From: Marasmius tenuissimus
Taxonomy: Eukaryota > Basidiomycota > Agaricomycetes > Agaricales > Marasmiaceae
NCBI GenBank assembly: GCA_029532415.1
Contig: JAQOTA010000022.1
Coordinates: forward strand, 372,001 to 436,000
Length of the DNA: 64,000 bases
Direction: 5' to 3'
Made by a program: the position numbers and the translations under genes
Shown here: in pieces, positions 34,282 through 45,114 of the stretch
Layout: each line of letters starts with the position of its first letter
Position numbering within the stretch: the stretch's first letter is position 1
The notes under the pieces: model-generated
Told to the model about the DNA's origin: nothing
The model's database searches: none
What the model saw: the letters and a program-made list of their open reading frames with translations, nothing else

Positions 34282-35697
34282 ATGATCACCAAATCCGTCC
34301 TCCTCTTATCTCTCTTCTCCCTCGTCAGGAGTCAAGGAGCCGGAACGTTATACCAGAATGAGACTCGCCCACAGTTCTCCTATCACAAGTGCGACGCTTC
34401 CGGTGCATGTACGGACCAACAAGGCTACCTGGTACTCGACGCGAACTGGCGTTGGCTCCACGCTAAAGGGAATTGGAGCAACTGCTACGATAATCTGGTG
34501 GGATGGGACGACAAGTACTGTCCAGACGGCCTTACTTGCGCGAAGTCTTGCGAGTATGACGGTGCAGAGTACGCCAGGGTCTATGGGATCAACGCGTCCA
34601 AGGACAGTGTCTCCATGAGGCACCTGACCTACCTTGATTTTGCCTTCAATTATGGGTCTCGGGTGTTCCTACTCGATGGGGCCGACAAGAAGTACCAGCT
34701 TTTCGACTTGCGGAACCAGGAGTTTTCGTTTGATGTCGACACCTCGAGCTTACCATGCGGATACAACGGTGCATTGCGGTTCGTGGCGATGGACGCGGAT
34801 GGCGGGATGGCGAAAGATCCTCTCAACGCCGGTGGTGCGAGGTACGGGACCGGGTATTGCGATGGCAATTGCACTCGCAGTAACAGATTTGTTAATGGAC
34901 TGGTAAGGAGGCTCACAGTCTGAGTTCGTGCTAGCTTGATTTTCTAACGTTCAGTGGTTCAGGCAAATATCGAAGGTTGGGAGTTTCCATACAATGCGGA
35001 CGGCGTCGCGACGGGCAAGTACGGCGCTTGCTGTACCGAGATGGGCATTTGGGAGGCTAACAGTCGGGCCACTGCCTTGACTGCACATCCCTGTTCTGGC
35101 GAAGGAGTCGGTCAGACCCGCTGTTCGGGCTCATCCTGTGGCAACGGTAGTGAAGGAATTTGCGATGGAAGTGGTTGCGATTTTAACCCGTACCGTTTGG
35201 GTGATCACATCTTCTTTGGCGCAGGAAAAATCGATACCAAAGGCAAACTCACGGTCGTCACACAATTCCTCACCGATGTCAATTCGACCAAGGGTGTCCT
35301 ATCCGAGATCCGCCGCATCTACGTTCAGAATGGAAAGGTCATCCAGAACGCAAAGACGAACGTTCCCGGAATGAAAACATTCGACTCCATTTCAGACGCC
35401 TTCTGTGACGCTCAGAAGACAGCGTTCGGTGATCCTGATGTGTTCAAGGGGAAAGGGGGGTTAGCTGCAGTGGGAAGGGCATTTGAGAGAGGGATGGTTT
35501 TGTCCATGGAGATTGGGCATGATGTCCACACCGATTTGGCTTGGCTCAACTCAAACTATCCTCCCGACAGGGATCCCTCTGCTCCTGGGGTTGCTCGCGG
35601 ACCCTGTCCCGTCCAACAAGACCCATCACAACGAGATCCTACTGTGGTCTTCTCGAACATCAAGGTGGGGCCAATTGGGTCGACATACGCCCATTGA
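34282..35697 (+). CDS. Divergent GH7 protein lacking the catalytic Asp (copy 3)
   Basis: Two exons: 34282-34902 and 34963-35697; 451 residues. The ATG at 34282 gives a clean signal peptide (MITKSVLLLSLFSLVRS); one 36 nt upstream would add a hydrophilic prefix. The intron is in the same place as in copies 1 and 2. The motif that reads [10 protein letters not shown] in active enzymes is CCTEMGIWEAN: the two Glu (233, 238) are kept, but the Asp between them is Gly235 (codon GGC at 35044-35046). The -2 subsite Trp (MSIW in copies 1 and 2) is Gly (MEIG, codon at 35515-35517), while NWRW and AW remain. The frame is intact and the cysteines are largely conserved, so this is not an obvious pseudogene. 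It is either very weak or altered in function. No CBM1. Confidence 0.93.
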
Positions 35698-35765
35698 AGA
35701 TTACGAGATGGGGAGAGAAGAATACAATATCCATTCGTTGATAGTTAAATCCTGACTCATATAGC

Positions 35766-36501
35766 TCAGAATAACGATAGTTCTGGTGGCTATAAAGAGT
35801 TGTGAGGAAGACTTGGTAGACAGTAAACCATAGCCACGCACCTGTCCCCTTTGCTCGAATGCGAGCCAATCACCTGTCCCCGTCGGCAACAATCCCATAG
35901 AACGGCACTTCCACAAACCCACTCCGAGCGTCAGCATATTGCATGCGATATAAACAAGTTTCTGGAGAATTAGAGTGGTGAAAGCCTTCGGGGCCTTGGA
36001 ATCAACGGGCGCGAAGGGGGCGAAACCTATGGGAAGTGTTAGCGTCGTAAGATAGAATTGGGCCGGGAACGCGTCAGAGAGGTTGCCCTCTACAAACGTG
36101 CTCTGCGCCGTCAAGAGAAGGTCGCACCACTATTCATCCCAGCAATATTCTTGAACGGTGACAGCAACAACATGAAAACGATGCCCATGCTAAATATCTG
36201 GACACCTCCTCCAGACATGTAAAGCATGAAGGCCTGCATGGGTAGGGACTTTGCAGGCGATATGGCCAGCTCCCAGGCACGGTCTACTTTGATTTGCTTT
36301 TGACGAGGCGAATTCACGAGAGATTTGGCGGAAGATGAGGAATGTTTTGCAGTCTTAGCGAATCCAGGAGGAGGAGGGAGGTTTTTCCATCTGTTTCGGA
36401 GTATAAAAACAATCAGAAAGGTATTTCCACGGAGAAAAATGGACGTACTTTGAGCTGGATTCCAGAGACGAGTAGTCCAGTCGGCTTGAGCTTGCGGACA
36501 T
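35766..36501 (-). CDS. EMC4: ER membrane protein complex subunit 4
   Basis: Four exons: 36501-36449, 36390-36128, 36026-35842, 35789-35766; 174 residues. The conserved core is AWELAISPAKSLPMQAFMLYMSGGG, with a first transmembrane helix (VQIFSMGIVFMLLLSPF), and after the loop ILQKLVYIACNMLTLGVGLWKCRSMGLLPTGTGDWLAFE. These match the EMC4 (DUF1077) family. EMC4 is part of the ER insertase that places tail-anchored and multi-pass proteins in the membrane. The last exon is tiny (8 codons, PPELSLF). It converges with GH7 copy 3, 68 bp away, and diverges from the next gene with 176 bp between starts. Confidence 0.92.
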
Positions 36502-36677
36502 CGTGCGTGTAACAAACCAAGAGACGCCCACAAGCGCCCAGAGCAGTCCTCGCGCACGTGCCTTGCCAAAAGAGGAAGGTTGAGCAGCAGTCCTCCTCAA
36601 TTTTAATTTATTTTCCGGTTACTTTTCCGGGCCTGGTTTGCGAGTGTCCTGTCTCCTCTTGTTCTCTTACCTCCATC

Positions 36678-37743
36678 ATGTCCATCGCGGTCCCTGCAGT
36701 TGAAGCTTTTCGGTATCTCCTTCAGCCGATCGCGCCTTTTACCTGGTTCGGGCTCCCTACCACCACACTCGATGTAGTGGCCGCTTTTCGTCTTTGTCTA
36801 GCGCTGCGGCAGATTCGAGAAGATTTACACAGGAAGCATGTCACAGTTCATGGACACACTGCGCTCGAGTCAAGGTCATTTACAAGGAGTGCTCTGACCG
36901 CGTTGACTGTGGTATATGGGGGCGAGGTTATAACGTGTATGTGGTTACGACTATGTTCAGTTGAAGTAGACTGACGTCTTCGTACCATTTCCAGCGCCAT
37001 TTCTTCTAGTCCCACCTTCATTCATGCTCTCTGGGTTCATTCCGACCCTTTATACGGTCATTCAAGGATTGGTGGACTCACTACCCTCGGTACCTGAAGC
37101 ATCGTTGAACTTGGAACTTCCATTGGCACTCTTTGATGGGTTCTCTCGAGCGTACCTTCTCTGCAATTTGATTCCTCCGGCGGTAACTGCGAACGAGAAC
37201 CTTCTGCTTGCGACCTCACCTTGGACACTTCTTGTGACCTCTTTCGTGCGTATCTCTGGTTAGTGAAGGACTGAACTAATACACGTGTTTTAGGTCACTG
37301 CCAATGGTGGTTTCTTCCTTACCAACATGCTTTCCTTCATGAACCCTACGCCGATCACTCTTACAACGCCTCCAGAGCTCCAACCATACGGCTGGACTAC
37401 TATCGACTTGTGGTGTGCACCACTGATCACAGGGCTTTACGCCCTCCTGACACATGCTCAACCATTTTGGGCGGAGATGCATAATGTTATCGCCACGATC
37501 TTGGGCGGTGCCAGTGGAGAGAAAGGAATAGAAGCACTCGACGCTGAGACGGCCAGAGCGGTATGCGCTATGATTCTTGCGTGTTTATTCTCCGGACGTG
37601 CTATCAAGAACTTTTCCGGGGTGGCGAGCCCGGCACCGGTGAAGAAGATCCAGATTCAGAAAGGCGAGTTTACCTGCACTCACTCTTGAGCGTTGGGCCT
37701 AGGGTTATTGACATTTCTCGCAGATTTAAAGATGAAGGCGTAA
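36678..37743 (+). CDS. Multi-pass membrane protein of unknown function
   Basis: Four exons: 36678-36936, 36995-37245, 37294-37663, 37724-37743; 299 residues. Several hydrophobic helices (FTWFGLPTTTLDVVAAFRLCLAL, PFLLVPPSFMLSGFIPTLYTVI, LIPPAVTANENLLLATSPWTLLVTSFVTANGGFF-type stretches, AVCAMILACLF) alternate with short loops. The overall look is faintly like TRIC-type trimeric cation channels, but I would not assign that. The last intron uses a GC-AG splice pair (AAAG|GCGAGT), which restores the frame and gives the ending DLKMKA. Without it the protein ends 9 codons later with no change to the domain. It shares a short divergent promoter with EMC4. Confidence 0.72.
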
Positions 37744-37922
37744 TATAAACAGACAAAGTATCCAGATATACAACACTGTTAGATCATTGTTACGCATGAT
37801 ACGTAGACGCCACGTATATCACGATCCATACAGCAGAAGCAGGAAGCTACTCAGGGCTATAGTCGGCTCGAAGGCACGCAACATAATCATTGTCAAGCTT
37901 GTCAAAAATTTGTGTGGTGTGC

Positions 37923-39354
37923 TCATTCTGGATGTCTCCCGTGTTGACTTTGAGCTTCCACGTCAGAAGGGTCGACCCTCGAATGCACCGCCGTAGTATC
38001 TGTGGCCGTAAACGACCCACGCTCGTAGGAACGCGTCGTTTCTCCCTGTCTTGCGAATTGCAGAGGACCTTGAGTCGTATCATCGTGGATGGACTTGCGT
38101 GCGCATGCACCCGAACCGATGCGGATGATAATCAACGAGAAAGTCAGTCCCTGAGGGGAAATTCAGAGGGTGTTTTCGTGGATACATCAACAGAGGACTG
38201 ACGACGATGTTGGGTATCTGCATCCCCCCGAAACAACAAATCAGAAACATGCCCAACTATATACGTCAATGACGAGACTCACCGGCTTGAGAAATATCAG
38301 TTGGACTTCGTAGAGGTCCCCGCGTCCTAGTATGCTCACGACTAAGGGGACGAGGCAGGCGGTATACAGAGCGGCTGAGCAGACTCATTCAGACGGGAGT
38401 CGTCGCGACGATACATGTTTCCACATACCAGACTCAACGAAGATCGTGGCTATTGATTTGAGGTTCAGCGAGGATGACGGCCGAGTTTGGCGTTCCAAAA
38501 TATAAAGTTTCGATGCAATGAGAACTAAAGAAAGAAACCATCGTACTCGTTCAGTGACTTGCAAGTGCCGGCAGGACGTGCATCACAGTGAACGCACCTG
38601 TGCATAGGATGTTCAACGCAAGGGTAAAAGAGTAGAATACCAACGCATGGGGGATAATCGATCCTCGTGTGGGTTTCCCGTAGACCAGTTTGGGCGTCTG
38701 GGCCATCAAAAGCACCCCACCGACTATAGAGAACCGTCAGTAGCAGTATTCAGATTGACCGTGCGCATCCGAGTTGGAAGAGAGGTAGCTTACCCGTGTC
38801 GGCAATAGCCAACAAGACTGGGACAATTGAGACCAGGGCACTCCCGGACCAGATGACATAGACGCGATAGACCTAAGAGTTGCGGGAGTGAGCCGCCTTT
38901 CGTATCTGACAAAGATGAAAGTATTACGGACGATGAATATATCGGCGACAATTGTGTGGGAGACCCACAGCACGATGGGAATCCCGGACGCAAATGGTAA
39001 GAGAGTCGTATTCATGGTTAACACACTGACCGTGACGATGATATTCAGTATCAACCTCTATGCCACGTCCGTAGTTTCCATGAAGAGATGTCGCACGAGC
39101 ACGAAACAGACCGCGACGTACCACAGTGGCCAGCACCCATAAAATGATTGTGGTTCCCAACAGGTAGGCAAACACGATCCCTGGAACCAGTCTCTTATGC
39201 AAGATTCTCAACGCCTGGAGAAAAACCATGAGGTATATGCCTAGCAACGGCCTCAGTAGCGACACCTCCGACATGACTCTTGGTAAGACGCACCGTACGC
39301 GGTGCATTCCAGGAAGGCTCCAATCAGAGAGGCCTTCGTGAATCCGAGAGCCAT
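37923..39354 (-). CDS. Seven-helix membrane protein (paralogue 2)
   Basis: Paralogue of the gene at 31979 with the same exon plan. It starts MALGFTKASLIGAFLECTAYG and continues IYLMVFLQALRILHKRLVPG, then SGIPIVLWVSHTIVADIFIV and IVPVLLAIADT. The conserved 15-nt exon is 38217-38203 (IPNIV). The last exon gives GLTFSLIIIRIGSGACARKS and the tail VHSRVDPSDVEAQSQ. One donor after ADIFI is GTCCGT instead of GTGCGT in the other copies, a weaker site. Intact otherwise, about 315 residues. Role unknown, probably a plasma-membrane sensor or transporter-like protein. Confidence 0.78.
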
Positions 39355-40193
39355 GGTATTCGCGCAGCTACTGTAAGGGAGTAAAGGGACCAAGGATGTA
39401 TCAAATGTCTCCGCCATTGATCAGGTCATGTTAGAGAGACATAACCATTTAGTGCCGGAAAGGGTAAGCCCCATAATCATACCCAAGTTGAAGATGAACA
39501 TTGATGTCGGAGGAATTCAGGGCTGAGCACCCAGTCCAGGGATCTGGGAGAAGCGATAGATTTAGAGTCCCCAAGACCCCAATGTGTGGTACTGAACAGG
39601 CCTGGGACTGAAAAATTTAACACCCAAACGCAGCACATACTTGGGGAGAAACAGTGGAGATCGTGGTATCACGATGAGGGACAACTGGAATACAAGAAAA
39701 GCTGGAACTGGGTGTCGATGGATCCGACTCCTTGGGACCTACCGATGACAAAGGAAGAAGCCGAAAAGCCTCACGACTCTGCTAGTACTAAACGAGAAAT
39801 TAGTCAACTCCGGATACGATATATTATTGAATGAAGTGAGGAATAGACTAGGACCCGAACTTGAAGGGAGGTGACAGGAGGTGATACCGAGGAACTGATA
39901 TACAATCAACCGCCCAAATTTCCGAGGGGCGAACGCTCTTCAAGATCTTGAAGAGCGAGGGCAGTCGCCAGACTTGACGGTGTCCCGGGCCACACATCGC
40001 CCCGCAGGATATGTACACGGACTTCATAGAGTCACGAGTAATAGGACGAACGCCAGGAGCGGGACTGGATCTGGGTAGCCACCGGCATGTAGGTACGCGA
40101 CATAGTTGCTGTCAAGCTCGTTAGACGCGTCAGAGCTTTGATCGGTCAAAAACGCATCACATCACAGCCGAGTGAGCTTTCCAAAAATTCGTG
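39355..40193. other. Intergenic between two seven-helix paralogues
   Basis: Contains the promoter of paralogue 2. An 82-codon plus-strand frame (39586-39834) is rich in W, P and K but lacks homology and splice context, so it is not called. Confidence 0.45.
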
Positions 40194-41602
40194 TTACGTG
40201 TCTCGTTTGGTGTCTGAACCGTTTTGACTTTGAGCCTCCACATCAGATGGATCGATCTTCGAATGTAGTGTCATCACATCCAGGTGAATGTCGTCGGCAC
40301 GGGTCGTTTGCTGTGGCCTTGCAAATCCAATGCTCCGACTCGCATCCGACTCGCAGGCAGTGGACGCTCGTTCGCATGCGCCCGAACCAATACGGATGAT
40401 GATCAATGAGAAGGTCAGTCCCTAGGGCGGTCAGACGTCAACGGAGGTTTGTTGTGGATAGGTTTGAGAGAGGACTCACGACGATGCTAGGCAGCTGTGC
40501 ATTCCGCGAACTTTCGGATCAGAAAGAACCTCAGCACATAGGGCAACAATGAGACTCACCGGTCTGATGAACAGCCATTGAATATTATAGGTCTCCGCGG
40601 ATCCCAGAACGCATACAAGCAACGGTATAAGGCAGGCGGAATAGATAGCGGCTAGACAGAGTTGTTTAAACGAGGACTGGCGCAACGTTGCACATGTCCA
40701 CATACCAGACTCAATGACGATCTCGGCTATTTTTCTGAGTTTCAGCGACGAGGACTTCCCGTTCTGGAGTTCCGAGACGAAGATCCTTGATGCGATGAGC
40801 CCTATAGGGAAGGACCATCGTACGCACTCGGAACGACCTTGCTTTGACAAACGCACCGGTACATAGTATATTTAGGGCAAAGGTGAAACTGTAGAAGGCC
40901 ATCGCGTGGGGGACGATGGATCCACGCGTGGGTGTCGAATAGGTTTTCATCTTGGGTGTCTGGGTCATCAAAAGCACACCGCTGACTAAAGAGAATCGTC
41001 AACGAGAGTCATGACTGACACCGACGTGGGTACCTACCGGCGTCGGCAATAGCCAGCAAGAATGGGACAACTAAGACCAGGGGCCGGTGGGACCAAAAAG
41101 CATAGACGCGATATACCTGTGAGTGGCGCACGTGAGTTGCTTTTGCGCCACAGGTACAAGAAACACGCACGATGAAAATATCGGCAACGATTGTGTGAGA
41201 AATCCACAGCGCAGTGGATATGGCGGCTGCGTTTGGAACGATGGTCTCCTTTGTGGTCAACGCACTGACGGTGACAGTGACGTTTAGCATTACCCTCTAT
41301 TGATACGAAGACATGTATACATTTAGCATCAAGGCAACAATTTCGGACCGACACGCACCACGGTTGCCAATACCCACAAGATGAGTGCGGTTGCCAGCAG
41401 ATAAGCATGATTCACAGCGGTTAGGACAAGTTTCTTATGCAAGATTTGCAATGCCTGGAGAAAGACCACAAAGTAGATGCCTAACAATCGTCACTTAAGC
41501 TTGCCGTTCAAAGTTTGAGATTTCTGCAAGATAAGACGTACCGTACGCCATGCATTCCAGAAAAGATCCAATCAAAGCGGCCTTCGTGAATTGGAGAGCC
41601 AT
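40194..41602 (-). CDS. Seven-helix membrane protein (paralogue 3)
   Basis: Third copy of the family. It starts MALQFTKAALIGSFLECMAYG, then IYFVVFLQALQILHKKL, ISTALWISHTIVADIFIVYRVY, LVLVVPFLLAIADA and SIVPHAMAFYSFTFALNIL. The 15-nt exon (40494-40480) encodes LPSIV. The tail after IIIRIGSGACERAS ends with LHSKIDPSDVEAQSQNG. Exon positions equal those of copies 1 and 2. Copies 2 and 3 are direct repeats on the minus strand, whereas copy 1 is inverted and separated by GH7 copy 3, EMC4 and the membrane protein at 36678. Confidence 0.8.
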
Positions 41603-42022
41603 GGTATTCGCGAAGTATCGCTATTTCGGGGAGTAAAGGGATTGAGGATGCACTGAACATTGTCGCCAAGCTGCGTTTTAAGGTCAAGGTGGCGGCTGGA
41701 TACATATTCAATGCCCCAAAGGGTAAGTCCCATGCCTTAACTACCTATGTCAAAGCAGATATGAATGCTGGCGATGCAGGGCTCCATCGGCTGCGGGCCT
41801 GATCTAGTCCTGAAAAGGGACGAGAACCCTCCAAACTCCTGCCAACTTCGCGTTATCTCTTACAGAAAGTCCATTTTACCTTTGAGAGCGCGATCGTTAA
41901 AGATACACGTGAAGTGGACGAAGATATGTTCATGGCCGACCCTGAGCTATGGTCCTAGTTCACAGTATTTGAATCGAATCAATAGGACGGCAATCGCTGA
42001 CGGAAGAGAACATAGTATTGTG
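41603..42022. other. Intergenic, no gene seen
   Basis: Promoter of paralogue 3 and 3' flank of the amino acid transporter. Nothing else recognised. Confidence 0.45.
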
Positions 42023-44297
42023 TTACACTGGGGACGCGCAACCAAAGGAGGTCGCCGCAGACTTTTTGAATGTTTCACGAATCGACGTTCCGCTCCCATA
42101 CATTCCTGTAATCCGTGCATGTAAGCTTTCACCCGAGGAGGACGGCATTCAACAAATGACGCGTACCGAGACAGGCCATTGCGGCACTTCCGAGAAGGAG
42201 AACAAGGTTGAAAAGATTGTAATACCATTTGCCTCCGAAAAATCCTCTCCTCCAACGCGACCAGGAGAGGTACGAGTCGCCGGGATCGGTTAGGCTGGAG
42301 TCAGATCCGTTGCTTGCTTCGGTAGAATTATGACCTTCCGCATGTATACGGATCTGGTAACCGAGCCATAGAAGAGGAGGGAATGTATACGTGAATTGCA
42401 TGATGCAAATAGCAGCGATAAGCCCCGCGATAGTTTGAACTTGAGGAATAGCCGAAGCCACAATAAACGCTGCAGACGAGCATAGTTATTAAACGCCCGA
42501 ACCCGGTAAAACCGATATAGAACTAACCGAGAGCCCAGTACAGAATGACAACCACTGGGAACCGAGCGTTAGTCTCATGCGGAGGAGGTGGGTGTTTCTA
42601 CTTACATGGCCACACAAATCTTCCTCTCCGACTCATGAACGGGGGACCATGGAGCCACCCTTCAACAATTTGGTAGTAGGCAAGCTCTGCGGAGGTTGTC
42701 ATTTCTGCGTCACCAAAGTGGATTCGAATCGTACGCACTGATACCGATATTGCCATAGAGGCCCGCTGCTATGATGCCCGTTATCACGGAGATCACATTC
42801 CCCACATCTTGCCACGCCTGCTTGCTGACACCTTGGTAGGCCAATGGCAAAGTGAATTGACCTTGGAAGGAATATATGTAGAGACCGTAGAGCAGATACA
42901 CAGTTGAGATCAATAGCTGTGCACAAACCTGGAGAGAACGCCGTTCAATTGTGACACACAACCAAGGGCCTGCTAAGTACTTACCATCCCCTTCCAGAAA
43001 TCCATAGGTCTTCGCATCTCTGCCATGAACTCGGGGAATATCATCGCTCCGCCGTACGCAAACACCATATTCATGATACCGTTGACCTGTTTCATCGAAA
43101 CACAAATTAGCTCCTTCGAATAGATGTCATTGATTCAAAATCCGAAAATACCTTCGAAAACAGCGGAAGGGAGACGAACGCCGACTTCATGACTGGGCCT
43201 TGATCAACACCAAACGCGGCTTTGGCAGATTCAAAATTAGGAGGCGAATGAGCGACGAAACCCATGGAGGTGAATATAATGGTGAGGTTCAGCCACACTG
43301 CCCTGAATTGGGGACAGTTATGAACGATAGAAGTGATGAGCGGAGTGACCTGGGGTGACTCACGAGTTCGCTAGCCATCCGTAGCTCTTCAACGTTCTTA
43401 TTTGCCCTATGATCATTCCTACAATGGTCCAGATTATGATGGCGACCGAGAAACAGAACCTATGACTGCGGGCTATCTGCTCGACGGCCTGGCCGTTCGA
43501 CAGACAGATAGTGCCTACCTATTGTTAATCGGTCGGTGAGGTCTACTCAAGAACGGTCACTTGCGGAAGGAAACACGTACGTTAACAATCAATTGTAAGC
43601 TCTGGAGGGCAGCGCAGGCGTGCTTGAACCATTTGCCTAATATCCTCCCTCCAAGATCCGCGTAGGTTTTGACGGGGTACTCATGCGAGTCGAGTTTGCA
43701 AAAGAGGTTGGATAGGATGAGTCCTGTATAGCATGCCATAGCGCCCACTACAAACCAGTTCATGAGTAAAGGTAACCAAGGGGTCCCACCAGCCTTGAGC
43801 TCATTGACTGTTGACTTACTGACGACGTATAAAACAGTGCCTGGTACGTATCCGACCTGTGAGAATGCGAACGGTGCATTGAATGGCCCGAGAATATCTG
43901 TCGTGATGAGATAGAAGATCGAGACCCATCCAGCTGTACGCAATGCACGTCGGGCTGCATCTAGTTCTCCCTGCTCGACTCCACTTCTATCGAGTATCGA
44001 CGACTTTCTAGTGGATTCTCTAGTAACGATTATGAGAAGGAGCTAGCAAGATCGGATGACAACGCACTCTGGGCCACCCTGGCCTGCAGATTCCCTTGAG
44101 CGAGTGAGAGCGGCGAAGTGGATGTAATCTCTAAGGGTGGGCTCTCTGTCTGCGGGAAGGTCAACGAAAGAAAATGTGAAGAAGACTTTGGGCATACCCA
44201 GGATAGGCGACGAGTCCGGAGGTTGTTCATTCGATGAGCTTTCGCGCTTGTCGTCCGTGGCCTGCTGCACTACGGGATCTTTCTCGTTCGAAGCCAT
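42023..44297 (-). CDS. Amino acid transporter, AAAP family
   Basis: About 560 residues in roughly ten exons. A long hydrophilic N terminus (Ser/Asp/Glu rich, then DYIHFAALTRSRE) leads to the first helix in GWVSIFYLITTDILGPFNAPFA. The family core follows: GYVPGTVLYVV, YPVKTYADLGGRILGKW, LQSLQLIVNVGTICLSNGQ, VNGIMNMVFAYGGAMIFPEFMAEMRRP and IPQVQTIAGLIAAICIMQFTYTFPP. The last exon, after an intron, encodes MYGSGTSIRETFKKSAATSFGCASPV-like family ending with TAA at 42023-42025. Members are proton-coupled neutral amino acid permeases of plasma or vacuolar membrane (Neurospora MTR-like). Substrate range cannot be told. Confidence 0.9.
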
Positions 44298-45114
44298 GTT
44301 CAGTGGGGCAATTGGGGAGCAAAGGAAACCTGGGAGCGACGTTGTTCATGTCCCATGCTTGCCTTTTATCTGAGCAGAATAGTCCGCAATTCACACACGA
44401 TACTGCATCTGGGTGATCATCTGAGAAAGCGCAGCATGGTGCCCGTTTTCTGTGCTAAAAATGTGCTCGAGCTCAAGGAATGCTGTCGATATTGGGCTCG
44501 ATTTAAGCATCAAATCTATGATCCAGTAAGATCAGACTATGGAACATGTCCACACGGTGAGTGTTGCTCGACATAGTTGGTGACTAGCTCTACCTTGAAC
44601 ATCAAGACGAAACTCATCCCATGTTGGTCGTTGGCTATTCATAGCCCTCCCTTCCGTGTTCCTGAGCCACACTGGCTCTTGTACCCGACGTAGCTTATCT
44701 TGCTGGAGCGGTTGTAGCTTTGCTGCCTTTGCATTTCACACTTGGTTCTATTGTGGCTTGATCATCGCGGCTTCATAGGATGTTCCGCGTCAGTGCGAAG
44801 TTTGGTCCCAAGTGAGAGGCAAGCATCTTCAGGAAGCGAGAGGAGCATGAGATACTTGAGTAGTATGAGAGAATTTGAGGAGTACGAAGTCGAAGTTCAA
44901 GTTGAGCGTGAGAGTCATACCAAACGGCTCGGGTAAAGAAATGACTGTGACTCGTGATATAGGTCACTTCCGTCACCAAAGTCACGCCTCGTCATCCAAC
45001 CAACAGTGTCACCAACCGGAACCAAGTCAACGAGAACGAACACCGTCTCGTACTTCCTCCTCACTTCTATATTTGAACTTTATTGGTGTTATACCCTTCT
45101 GAATCGACTCTTAG
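44298..45114. other. Divergent intergenic region
   Basis: Holds the promoters of the transporter and of V-ATPase subunit a. No gene supported. Confidence 0.45.

Noticed and set aside
39586..39834. 82-codon plus-strand frame between seven-helix paralogues
   Set aside because: No domain, signal peptide or consistent splice context.
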